Positions 7,979-14,365 of a stretch of 64,000 nucleotides of DNA are shown one piece after another. The position numbers were made by a program, and so were the translations under genes. A model generated the notes under the pieces. It searched no databases and was not told where the DNA came from. It was given only the letters and a program-made list of their open reading frames with translations. The stretch lies in NCBI GenBank assembly GCA_050633545.1, contig JBOEGS010000007.1, positions 38,913 to 102,912 on the forward strand. Reading direction: 5' to 3'. This stretch comes from Litorivita sp050633545. GTDB lineage: Bacteria; Pseudomonadota; Alphaproteobacteria; Rhodobacterales; Rhodobacteraceae. Each line of letters opens with the position of its first letter. The first letter of the stretch is position 1.

Positions 7979-7992
7979 CGTGAGCGTTAACA
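7979..7992. promoter_or_regulatory. CceR-like operator upstream of tkt
   Basis: CGTGAGCGTTAACA lies 21 bases upstream of the tkt TTG start. Its right half (GCGTTAACA) is identical to the consensus half-site and the left half is degenerate. It resembles the palindrome upstream of gap. Confidence 0.45.
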
Positions 7993-8222
7993 ACGGCTCT
8001 TAGCATCCCCCCCGCGAAGATCAAGCGCGCCGTCTAACCCCTTGGCGCGAAAGGGGCGCGCAAAGCTAGACCCGAGCGCAAACCTGCCGCAAAATAGGAT
8101 CATCAGGGCGATTCGCACGAAAACCGCGCAAATCACCCGCAAATCGGTCGTCCGAGGGGATGCGGGCACATAAGGTCAGGTGAGGCCGAAAATACCCGAA
8201 AAGGGCAACACAGGTAGATGTC

Positions 8223-8765
8223 ATGAGTCAAATCGAAGAGCTACAAAGCCGGATCACCGCCGCATTGGATCGCATCGGTGCGGGGGTCGAAGGGCTGGGC
8301 TGGCTGCCCGCACCTGCGGCCGAACCCGACACGGGCGAATTGGACACGCTGCGCCAGCAGTTGGAAGACGAAAAACTGGTCAATGCGCAACTCGAAGAGC
8401 GGCTCAAATCTCTGCGCGACAAGCAAGAGCGCGCGGGCGAGGCGGCCAATGCCGCCCTTGGCCAGCAGCGCGCGCAGATGGAGCAGCTCGACGCCGATTT
8501 GCAGCGCCTGCGCAAGGCCAACGCCCAGCTGCGCGAGAACAACCAAGCGCTGCGCGAGGCCAATCAGGCCGGCGTCGCCGAGCCGCATTTGATCAACAAA
8601 TCCATGCTTGGCGAATTGGAGGCCCTGCGCGCCGCGCGCGCCGCCGACAGCGCCGAAGTGGCCGCCGTTCTGGGGCAGCTTGGCCCTCTCATTGCGGGGG
8701 CGAGTGTGGTGCCTGATGTGGGTGATGCCATTGAACGCGCAGAAGAATTTGGGGAGGACGCCTGA
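8223..8765 (+). CDS. Coiled-coil protein cotranscribed with zapA
   Basis: This 180-residue protein is dominated by a charged coiled coil at about residues 42–115 (QLEDEKLVNAQLEERL, then LRKANAQLRENNQALREAN). A Pro-rich break follows Trp27. No enzymatic motif is visible. Its stop codon overlaps the zapA start by one base (TGATG), so the two are translationally coupled. The link to the cell-division protein ZapA suggests a structural or Z-ring role, perhaps like ZapB, but that is inference from context. Confidence 0.75.
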   Translation: MSQIEELQSRITAALDRIGAGVEGLGWLPAPAAEPDTGELDTLRQQLEDEKLVNAQLEERLKSLRDKQERAGEAANAALGQQRAQMEQLDADLQRLRKANAQLRENNQALREANQAGVAEPHLINKSMLGELEALRAARAADSAEVAAVLGQLGPLIAGASVVPDVGDAIERAEEFGEDA

Positions 8766-9160
8766 TGCCCGAGATCGAAATCCAAATCGGCGGACGTGTG
8801 TTTGAAGTGGCCTGCCAAGAGGGCGAAGAGCATTACCTGCTCTCGGCGGCGCGTATTTTGGACGCCGAGGCGACCACTTTGGGCCAACAAATCGGCCGCC
8901 TGCCCGAACCGCGCATGTTGCTCATGTCGGGGCTGATGCTGGCGGATAAAACCGCAGGCCTCGAAGACCAGCTGCGCGCCGCGCAAGACATGCTGGCCGA
9001 GCGCGATGCGGAACTGGCGCAATTGCGCGCCGCCCCCGCGCCAGAGCCCGAACGCATCGAAGTGCCCGTGGTCCCGCAAGGGGTCAGCGACACTTTGGCC
9101 GAGATCGCCGCACGCGCCGAAGCGCTTGCCGCTGCGGTCGAGGAGCGTGCGGCCTCCTGA
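8765..9160 (+). CDS. zapA: Cell division protein ZapA
   Basis: ZapA binds FtsZ and crosslinks protofilaments in the Z ring. The 131-residue protein begins MPEIEIQIGGRVFEVAC, the typical two-strand N-terminus. It continues with EEHYLLSAARILDAEA and the long C-terminal helix (MLLMSGLMLADKTAGLEDQL). An Ala/Glu-rich tail extends beyond the usual ~110 residues. It is coupled to the preceding coiled-coil gene. A terminator hairpin follows at 9263, with a structured 100-base segment between. Confidence 0.9.
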   Translation: MPEIEIQIGGRVFEVACQEGEEHYLLSAARILDAEATTLGQQIGRLPEPRMLLMSGLMLADKTAGLEDQLRAAQDMLAERDAELAQLRAAPAPEPERIEVPVVPQGVSDTLAEIAARAEALAAAVEERAAS

Positions 9161-9297
9161 GCACCCATCGGGCCGCGCAAGATCACCCCTCGCGCCGCCG
9201 CAAAACGCGGCATCGCCGCCGGAACGTTCCATTGAACGGCCCAAAACAGAGGCGAGAACGCAAAAGGGCTGGCATAGCGCCAGCCCTTTGTCTTTTT
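9146..9297 (+). ncRNA. ssrS: Candidate 6S-like RNA downstream of zapA
   Basis: The ~150-base segment after zapA can form a rod. The outer stem joins CGT..GCCTC (9146–9156) with GAGGC..ACG (9249–9260). An unpaired bubble follows, then a GGGCCG/CGGCCC stem (9170–9175 with 9237–9242) and an apical GCCGC-AAAAC-GCGGC hairpin (9197–9211). A terminator hairpin ends the transcript. A central bubble in a rod is the 6S architecture, and 6S RNA lies next to zapA in many proteobacteria. I did not verify a family consensus, and the proposed 5' end overlaps the zapA stop. Confidence 0.35.
9263..9297 (+). terminator. Rho-independent terminator after zapA
   Basis: AAAGGGCTGGC (9263–9273) pairs with GCCAGCCCTTT (9279–9289), followed by GTCTTTTT. 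It is a strong rightward terminator. The A-rich left arm could also serve the leftward grxD transcript ending at 9317. Confidence 0.9.
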
Positions 9298-9316
9298 ATC
9301 GGTGTAATCGCGCGGT

Positions 9317-9679
9317 TTAACCGTTGGCTTCGCGGATCTTATCCGCCGCTTCCTTGTCAAAGCCGACGCCTTGGCCCTCGAGCAACGTGTCCAATTCGCC
9401 CGACAATGTCATCTCGGTGATGATATCGCAGCCGCCGACAAATTCACCTTTGACGTAAAGCTGCGGGATGGTTGGCCAGTCGGAATAATCCTTGATCCCT
9501 TGGCGGATCGCATCATCGGCCAGCACGTTCACATCGGCAAACTGCACGCCCATGAAATTGAGCACGCCCGCCACGCGGCTGGAAAACCCGCATTGCGGCA
9601 TTTCCTTGGTGCCCTTCATGAACAGCACCACGTCGTTGTTTTTGACGGTTTCGTCGATCTGGGTCTTTGCGTCAGTCAT
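9317..9679 (-). CDS. grxD: Monothiol glutaredoxin, CGFS type (Grx4)
   Basis: CGFS glutaredoxins carry and deliver [2Fe-2S] clusters, typically in a complex with BolA. The 120-residue protein shows MKGTKEMPQCGFS with the active Cys at 30, WPTIPQLYVKGEFVGG for glutathione and target binding, and GGCDIITEM. Length is normal. Its ATG overlaps the stop of the 48-residue membrane protein by 8 bases (ATGACTGA), and that gene is coupled to bolA. The three form one translational unit. Confidence 0.95.
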   Translation of the reverse strand: MTDAKTQIDETVKNNDVVLFMKGTKEMPQCGFSSRVAGVLNFMGVQFADVNVLADDAIRQGIKDYSDWPTIPQLYVKGEFVGGCDIITEMTLSGELDTLLEGQGVGFDKEAADKIREANG

Positions 9680-9818
9680 TGTCTTGCTCCATGCGTTCTT
9701 GGCGCCGCTTCTCGGCTCTGATGTAGGGCATCAAGGCACCATATGTGATAATCCCGACCAGCGCCAAAGCAAACAGCACCGGCCAGACGTCGTTGAGAAA
9801 GGACCAAAGGCCCTGCAT
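9672..9818 (-). CDS. 48-residue membrane protein between bolA and grxD
   Basis: ATG at 9818 to TGA at 9672 encodes MQGLWSFLNDVWPVLFALAL, then VGIITYGALMPYIRAEKRR and a charged tail. One transmembrane helix (residues ~12–30) is followed by a basic, then acidic cytoplasmic tail. Both ends overlap neighbours: its ATG shares a base with the bolA stop (TGATG), and its stop overlaps the grxD start by 8 bases. Such tight packing strongly supports translation. The function is unknown; context suggests iron-sulfur trafficking at the membrane. Confidence 0.8.
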   Translation of the reverse strand: MQGLWSFLNDVWPVLFALALVGIITYGALMPYIRAEKRRQERMEQDND

Positions 9819-10054
9819 CAGGCGGGGGCTTTGGTGGTCAAAGCCAGAGCATGCAGCGCGCCGTTCGGCCCGTCCATCTTGCCTTTGAGCGCGGCATAGA
9901 CCGCGCGTTGTTGTTGCACACGGTTCATGCCGCGAAAGCTTTCGTCAATGACCTCGGCGGCGAAATGTTGCCCGTCGTCACCTTGCACGTTGATGCGGGC
10001 ATCGGGGAAGCTCTCGCGGATGAGGCTTTCGATTTCTGTCGCGGTGATGGCCAT
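9818..10054 (-). CDS. bolA: BolA-family protein
   Basis: BolA proteins partner with CGFS glutaredoxins and coordinate a bridging [2Fe-2S] cluster. The 78-residue protein has the normal short BolA length. It shows QHFAAEVIDESFRGMNRVQQQRAVYAALKGKM and the C-terminal GALHALALTT, with the conserved histidine. It heads a coupled trio with the 48-residue membrane protein and grxD, which confirms the BolA-Grx functional pairing. Confidence 0.93.
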   Translation of the reverse strand: MAITATEIESLIRESFPDARINVQGDDGQHFAAEVIDESFRGMNRVQQQRAVYAALKGKMDGPNGALHALALTTKAPA

Positions 10055-10131
10055 CGGCGCTCTCCTTTTTCAGTTGTCCAAGATGTAGGCGGCGGCGCGC
10101 TGGGGTGCAAGGGGCTGCTACATCGGCACCG

Positions 10132-10674
10132 CTATTTGCGCAGCCCCGCCGCCACGGGGGCGAGCGCGTGCAAAAACGCATCGATCTCGCGCGGCAAGGG
10201 GCCGCACTCCAGCGCGCCAAGCGCCGCCGCATCGCCAAGCGCGGGGGTCAGGCGGGCGAGAAGCGCGCAGCGCTGCGCCTCTTGCGCCGCCGTCAGCGGC
10301 AAAACGCGAGCCGTAACCAGCAATTGGCGCAGGCTTTGCACCTGCCGCATCTGGCGCAGCGCCTCGATCATCGGGCCCATCAAGGCAGGGGCCTCTTGCC
10401 AGCTTTGCCCGTCAAAGATGTCTTGGCTCACCCGTTGCCCCGCGCCAAGACAATCAAAGGCGACGCAGCCCGCAAATCCCTTGTCGGTCAAATCGCGGTG
10501 GATGGTGCAGCGGTGATCGGCGCCAAGGTTGGGGCAGGGCGTGCCGGCGGGCTTGTCTATGGCAAACATATCGCCCGCGTCAAAGGCCAGCGCCATACAG
10601 CACAGCGCCGCGCAGCGGGTGCAATCGGGGCGAAAATCCTCCGCCCCTGCTGCTGTGTCGATCGGGCTTTGCAT
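10132..10674 (-). CDS. Cysteine-cluster protein (YkgJ-like Zn/Fe-S cluster)
   Basis: The first 80 residues of this 180-residue protein hold eight cysteines, in CTRCAALCC (18–26), then Cys47, Cys56, Cys70 and Cys75. The pattern fits a zinc- or iron-sulfur-binding cluster of the YkgJ kind. I recall a very similar stretch fused to pentapeptide repeats in actinobacterial proteins. The C-terminal half is helical without a recognised domain. It sits between purL and bolA on the same strand, 20 bases after the purL stop. The function is unknown. Confidence 0.7.
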   Translation of the reverse strand: MQSPIDTAAGAEDFRPDCTRCAALCCMALAFDAGDMFAIDKPAGTPCPNLGADHRCTIHRDLTDKGFAGCVAFDCLGAGQRVSQDIFDGQSWQEAPALMGPMIEALRQMRQVQSLRQLLVTARVLPLTAAQEAQRCALLARLTPALGDAAALGALECGPLPREIDAFLHALAPVAAGLRK

Positions 10675-10694
10675 TTGGCGCGGCCCCGCGCGGC

Positions 10695-12857
10695 TTAGCC
10701 GTTGACCGCTTGGCTGAAGGCACTGCGAAAGAGGGTGCTCAGCTCGGACAAGGGCGCCTCGGAGGCCCCGAATTTCACGCTCTCGCCGCCGAACTTGCCT
10801 ACGGTTTCAAGCGGCACATCCGCCGCCGAGGCGGCCAGCATCAGCGCTTCGGCCTGATCGAAGTTGCAGGCGATCAAATAGCGCGCTTGGTCTTCGCCAA
10901 AAAGCGTAGCCGTGTCGCCCGTGTCGATCTGCACCCCGACGCCCGCCTTTTCCGCCATCTCGAAAGCCGCCAAGGCAAGGCCGCCGTCGGAGATGTCGGT
11001 GCAGGCTTTGATCATCGCATGATTGGCGCGGATGAAATCGCCGTTGCGCTTTTCTGCGGCCAGATCCACATGCGGGGCATCGCCATCCTTGCGGTTGAAC
11101 ACTTCGGCCAAAAGCGCCGATTGGCCCAGATGCGCGCCGCTGCCGCCGACGAGCAAGGCAACATGGCCCTCGCGGGCCTCGCCCAGAATTGCTTCGTCCT
11201 CATGGGCCACGATCCCCACCGCGCCGATGGTCGGCGTGGGCAAAATGCCCGATCCGTCGGTTTCATTATAAAGCGATACGTTGCCCGACACGATCGGCAT
11301 GTCCAAAGCCGCAACCGCTTCGCCGATGCCTTTGATCGCAAAGACGAATTGCCCCATGATCTCGGGCTTTTCGGGATTGCCGAAGTTCAGGTTGTCGGTC
11401 GTGGCCAAGGGTTTTGCCCCCACGGCGCTCAGGTTGCGGAAGGCTTCGGCCACGGCCTGTTTGCCGCCCTCGAAAGGGTTGGCCTTGACGTAGCGCGGCG
11501 TCACATCCGAGGTGAAGGCCAGCAATTTGTCCGTGCCATGCACGCGGATCATCCCCGCCCCGATGCCGGGGGTTTGGGCGGTGTCGGCCATGACCATCGT
11601 GTCATATTGCTCGTAAACCCATTCTTTGGACGCATAGTTGGGCGAGGAAATCAGCCCGCGCAGCCCGTCAATCGCATCGATCTGCGGCACATCGGCCAAG
11701 GCCTCGGGGGCGGTCGGCTCCAGATAGGGGCGGTCATATTCGGGCGCATTGCCCGACAGCGCCTTGAGCGGCAGATCGGCCATGCAGGTGTTGTTTTGCA
11801 TGATCAAGAAACGGTCTTCGGCGATGGTCTCGCCGACGATGGCGAAATCAAGGTCCCATTTGTCGAAGACGGCCTTGGCTTCGGCCTCTTTTTCGGGGCG
11901 CAGCACCATCAGCATGCGTTCCTGGCTTTCCGACAGCATCATCTCGTAGGCGGTCATGTTTTCTTCGCGGCAGGGGACTTTTTCAAGGTCCAGACGCACG
12001 CCCAGATTGCCCTTGTCGCCCATTTCCACCGCCGAGCAGGTCAGACCCGCCGCGCCCATATCCTGAATCGAGATCACCGCGCCGGTTTGCATCAGCTCCA
12101 GCGTCGCTTCCATCAGGCGCTTTTCGGTGAAAGGATCGCCGACCTGCACCGTGGGGCGCTTTTCCTCGATGGTATCGTCGAATTCCGCCGAGGCCATGGT
12201 CGCGCCGCCGACGCCGTCGCGGCCGGTCTTAGCGCCCAAATAGACAACGGGCATGCCGACGCCCGAGGCCGCCGAATAGAAAATGCTGTCGGTCTCGGCG
12301 ATGCCTGCGGCAAAGGCGTTCACAAGGCAGTTGCCGTTATAGGCCGGATCAAAGCGCACTTCGCCGCCCACGGTCGGCACGCCGAAACAGTTGCCATAGC
12401 CGCCGACGCCTTCGACAACGCCGTTGACCAGCTGGCGGGTTTTGGGGTGCGAGGTCTCGCCGAAGCTGAGCGAATTCATCGCCGCAACGGGGCGCGCGCC
12501 CATGGTGAAGACATCGCGCAAAATCCCGCCCACGCCGGTCGCCGCGCCTTGATAGGGTTCGATATAGGAGGGGTGGTTGTGGCTTTCCATCTTGAACACC
12601 ACGCATTGACCGTCGCCGATGTCGACAATGCCCGCGTTCTCGCCAGGGCCGCAGATGACCTGCGGGCCGGTCGTGGGCAGGGTGCGCAGCCATTTTTTCG
12701 AGGACTTATAGGAGCAATGCTCGTTCCACATCGCCGAAAAGATACCCAATTCGGTGAAGGTGGGGGTGCGGCCGATGATCTCGAGGATGAGCGCATATTC
12801 ATCGGGGCTAAGCCCGTGGGCTGCGATCAGATCTTCGGTGATGCTCGGCTCTTGCAT
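10695..12857 (-). CDS. purL: Phosphoribosylformylglycinamidine synthase subunit PurL
   Basis: PurL is the ATP-dependent synthetase subunit that makes FGAM from FGAR, the fourth step of purine synthesis. It acts with PurQ and PurS, which are not in the window. The 720-residue length fits the small PurL type. Motifs visible are NEHCSYKSSKKWL, SHNHPSYIEPYQGAATGVGG and the second repeat's VSGNVSLYNET. Downstream genes on the same strand form a purL–Cys-cluster–bolA–grxD series. A strong hairpin terminator about 140 bases upstream could isolate it from the LysR gene. Confidence 0.97.
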   Translation of the reverse strand: MQEPSITEDLIAAHGLSPDEYALILEIIGRTPTFTELGIFSAMWNEHCSYKSSKKWLRTLPTTGPQVICGPGENAGIVDIGDGQCVVFKMESHNHPSYIEPYQGAATGVGGILRDVFTMGARPVAAMNSLSFGETSHPKTRQLVNGVVEGVGGYGNCFGVPTVGGEVRFDPAYNGNCLVNAFAAGIAETDSIFYSAASGVGMPVVYLGAKTGRDGVGGATMASAEFDDTIEEKRPTVQVGDPFTEKRLMEATLELMQTGAVISIQDMGAAGLTCSAVEMGDKGNLGVRLDLEKVPCREENMTAYEMMLSESQERMLMVLRPEKEAEAKAVFDKWDLDFAIVGETIAEDRFLIMQNNTCMADLPLKALSGNAPEYDRPYLEPTAPEALADVPQIDAIDGLRGLISSPNYASKEWVYEQYDTMVMADTAQTPGIGAGMIRVHGTDKLLAFTSDVTPRYVKANPFEGGKQAVAEAFRNLSAVGAKPLATTDNLNFGNPEKPEIMGQFVFAIKGIGEAVAALDMPIVSGNVSLYNETDGSGILPTPTIGAVGIVAHEDEAILGEAREGHVALLVGGSGAHLGQSALLAEVFNRKDGDAPHVDLAAEKRNGDFIRANHAMIKACTDISDGGLALAAFEMAEKAGVGVQIDTGDTATLFGEDQARYLIACNFDQAEALMLAASAADVPLETVGKFGGESVKFGASEAPLSELSTLFRSAFSQAVNG

Positions 12858-12996
12858 TGGCGTCTCGTCCCTTTGATGAGGCAGCGCAGCGCAGCAGACC
12901 CGCGCGCGCGTGGCAATTCTGGCGTCTCTTTATGCGATCAAAGCCAAAGGGGGAAGGGGCAAGAGCGCCGCACAGGCGGGCGGAGCGCATCGGGCC

Positions 12997-13024
12997 AAAA
13001 AAAAGGCCGAGCATAAGCTCGGCC
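12997..13024 (-). terminator. Strong Rho-independent terminator upstream of purL
   Basis: GGCCGAGC (minus strand, 13024–13017), TTAT loop, GCTCGGCC (13012–13005) and eight T residues (13004–12997). It ends any leftward transcript from the LysR gene or from the candidate sRNA at 13000–13063. It could also act as an attenuator for purL. Confidence 0.93.
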
Positions 13025-13063
13025 GTAGTCCAACAGGGAGGTTGATGGTGATAATCATCACCG
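12997..13063 (-). ncRNA. Candidate small RNA with CCUCCC stem-loop
   Basis: On the minus strand three hairpins follow in series: GGTGAT-GATT-ATCACC (13062–13047), CAAC-CTCCCT-GTTG (13044–13031) and the terminator stem with an 8-T run. The middle hairpin exposes CUCCCU, complementary to Shine-Dalgarno sequences. This recalls the CCUCCUCCC-loop sRNAs (CcsR/cuckoo family) of Rhodobacter. A possible promoter, TTGATT (13101–13096) and TAAATC (13078–13073) with a 17-bp spacer, sits just upstream. The family assignment is by resemblance only. Confidence 0.45.
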
Positions 13064-13173
13064 TCGAGTAGCGATTTAGGGATGGTGCGCCTGCCAATCA
13101 AGGTTCAAAATGCCGCAGGTGCAGCATGGCCGCTATGCGCCCCGCGCATGGCTTCGATGCAAACATGTGTAAG

Positions 13174-14070
13174 CTACTGATCTTTTAGCCGTTTCCGGTA
13201 GGCGATGATCTCGTCTTGAACAAAATCGCGGAAGGCGGCAATGCGCTTGGATTGACGCAATTCTTCGGGGTAGGCGAGGAAAACCGGCACTTCGCCTGAT
13301 TCGACCTCGGGCATCACGCGCACCAGATCGGGGAAATCTTGGGTCAGATAGTCGGGCAATACCCCGACGCCAAGATTGCTCAGCACCCCTTGCAAGACGC
13401 CAAAATAGTTGTTCACCGTCAAAAGCGAAGGGACGTCATGGCTCATGATCTCTTGGACCAGCGTCGCCCCCGCACCGACCTGCGTCGAGGTCGGGTTTTG
13501 GCAAATCAAACGGTGGTCGGCGAAATCTCCCAAATCCTTGGGCGTGCCGCGCGCCTCCAGATAGCTGCGCGAAGCATAAAGACACATCCGCACGCTCATC
13601 AGCCGTTTGCGGATCAAATCGGCCTGCGACGGCTCTTTCATGCGAATTGCCACATCGGCTTCGCGCATCGGCAAATCCAACACGCGTTCTTCAAGCATCA
13701 GATCGATTTTGAGATCGGGGTATTTATCATAGAGCGCCGAGAGGCGCGGGGCGAGCCATAGCGAGCCGAAACCGGTCGTGGTGGTCACGCGCAATTCTCC
13801 AAACACTTCTTCTTCGCTGTCACGGATGCGCGCCGTGGCGGTGTCGAGCCGTTTGACCATCGCGCGGGTCGCATCGAACAACAATTCGCCCTGTTCGGTG
13901 AGAATCAGTCCGCGCGCATGGCGGTGGAAAAGCGTGGCGTTAAGCTGCTCCTCAAGCGCGCGCACTTGGCGGCTGACCGCCGATTGCGATAGGTGCAACC
14001 GGTCGCCCGCATGGGTCAAGCTGCCCGCATCCGCCACCGCGTGAAATATTCTAAGCTTATCCCAATCCAT
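13174..14070 (-). CDS. LysR-family transcriptional regulator, divergent from indolepyruvate oxidoreductase
   Basis: This 298-residue LysR regulator has an N-terminal winged helix (residues ~1–60: MDWDKLRIFHAVADAG, LSQSAVSRQVRALEEQL). A ~200-residue effector domain follows, starting FGELRVTTTTGFG. The start at 14070 is used because the conserved HTH begins there; an upstream extension to 14190 is not family-like. It is divergent from the indolepyruvate ferredoxin oxidoreductase gene across 295 bases. That is the usual layout for a LysR controlling its neighbour, but the effector is unknown. Confidence 0.9.
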   Translation of the reverse strand: MDWDKLRIFHAVADAGSLTHAGDRLHLSQSAVSRQVRALEEQLNATLFHRHARGLILTEQGELLFDATRAMVKRLDTATARIRDSEEEVFGELRVTTTTGFGSLWLAPRLSALYDKYPDLKIDLMLEERVLDLPMREADVAIRMKEPSQADLIRKRLMSVRMCLYASRSYLEARGTPKDLGDFADHRLICQNPTSTQVGAGATLVQEIMSHDVPSLLTVNNYFGVLQGVLSNLGVGVLPDYLTQDFPDLVRVMPEVESGEVPVFLAYPEELRQSKRIAAFRDFVQDEIIAYRKRLKDQ

Positions 14071-14365
14071 CGGCGCAACCTTTGCTCTTACATTAACCAT
14101 ATATACGAAACTTCGTTTAAGATGGGCTTTAAGCGCGGCTGTTAACCCATTGCAACGTAAAAAGCCTGTAAATATCTCTTGATAGGTCAAAATTTATGAC
14201 CCAATATCGCGCTATAGTCTACTTACGCCGAGCATGTGGGCAATCGGGCAAAAAATGCCGAAAATCTGTGCACCTGCTGCCCTGCGTAAGAGTCGCGATC
14301 GCCATACCTTGGAGGAGGAGGGGCACCGCGACGTGATCGCCATATCCAGCCGAGGGAGACGCGCC

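Noticed and set aside
5817..8003. 728-residue plus-strand frame opposite tkt
   Set aside because: Antisense shadow of a well-conserved transketolase; no recognisable domain.
10710..13016. 768-residue plus-strand frame opposite purL
   Set aside because: Antisense shadow of purL, with typical Arg/His/Gly-rich composition.
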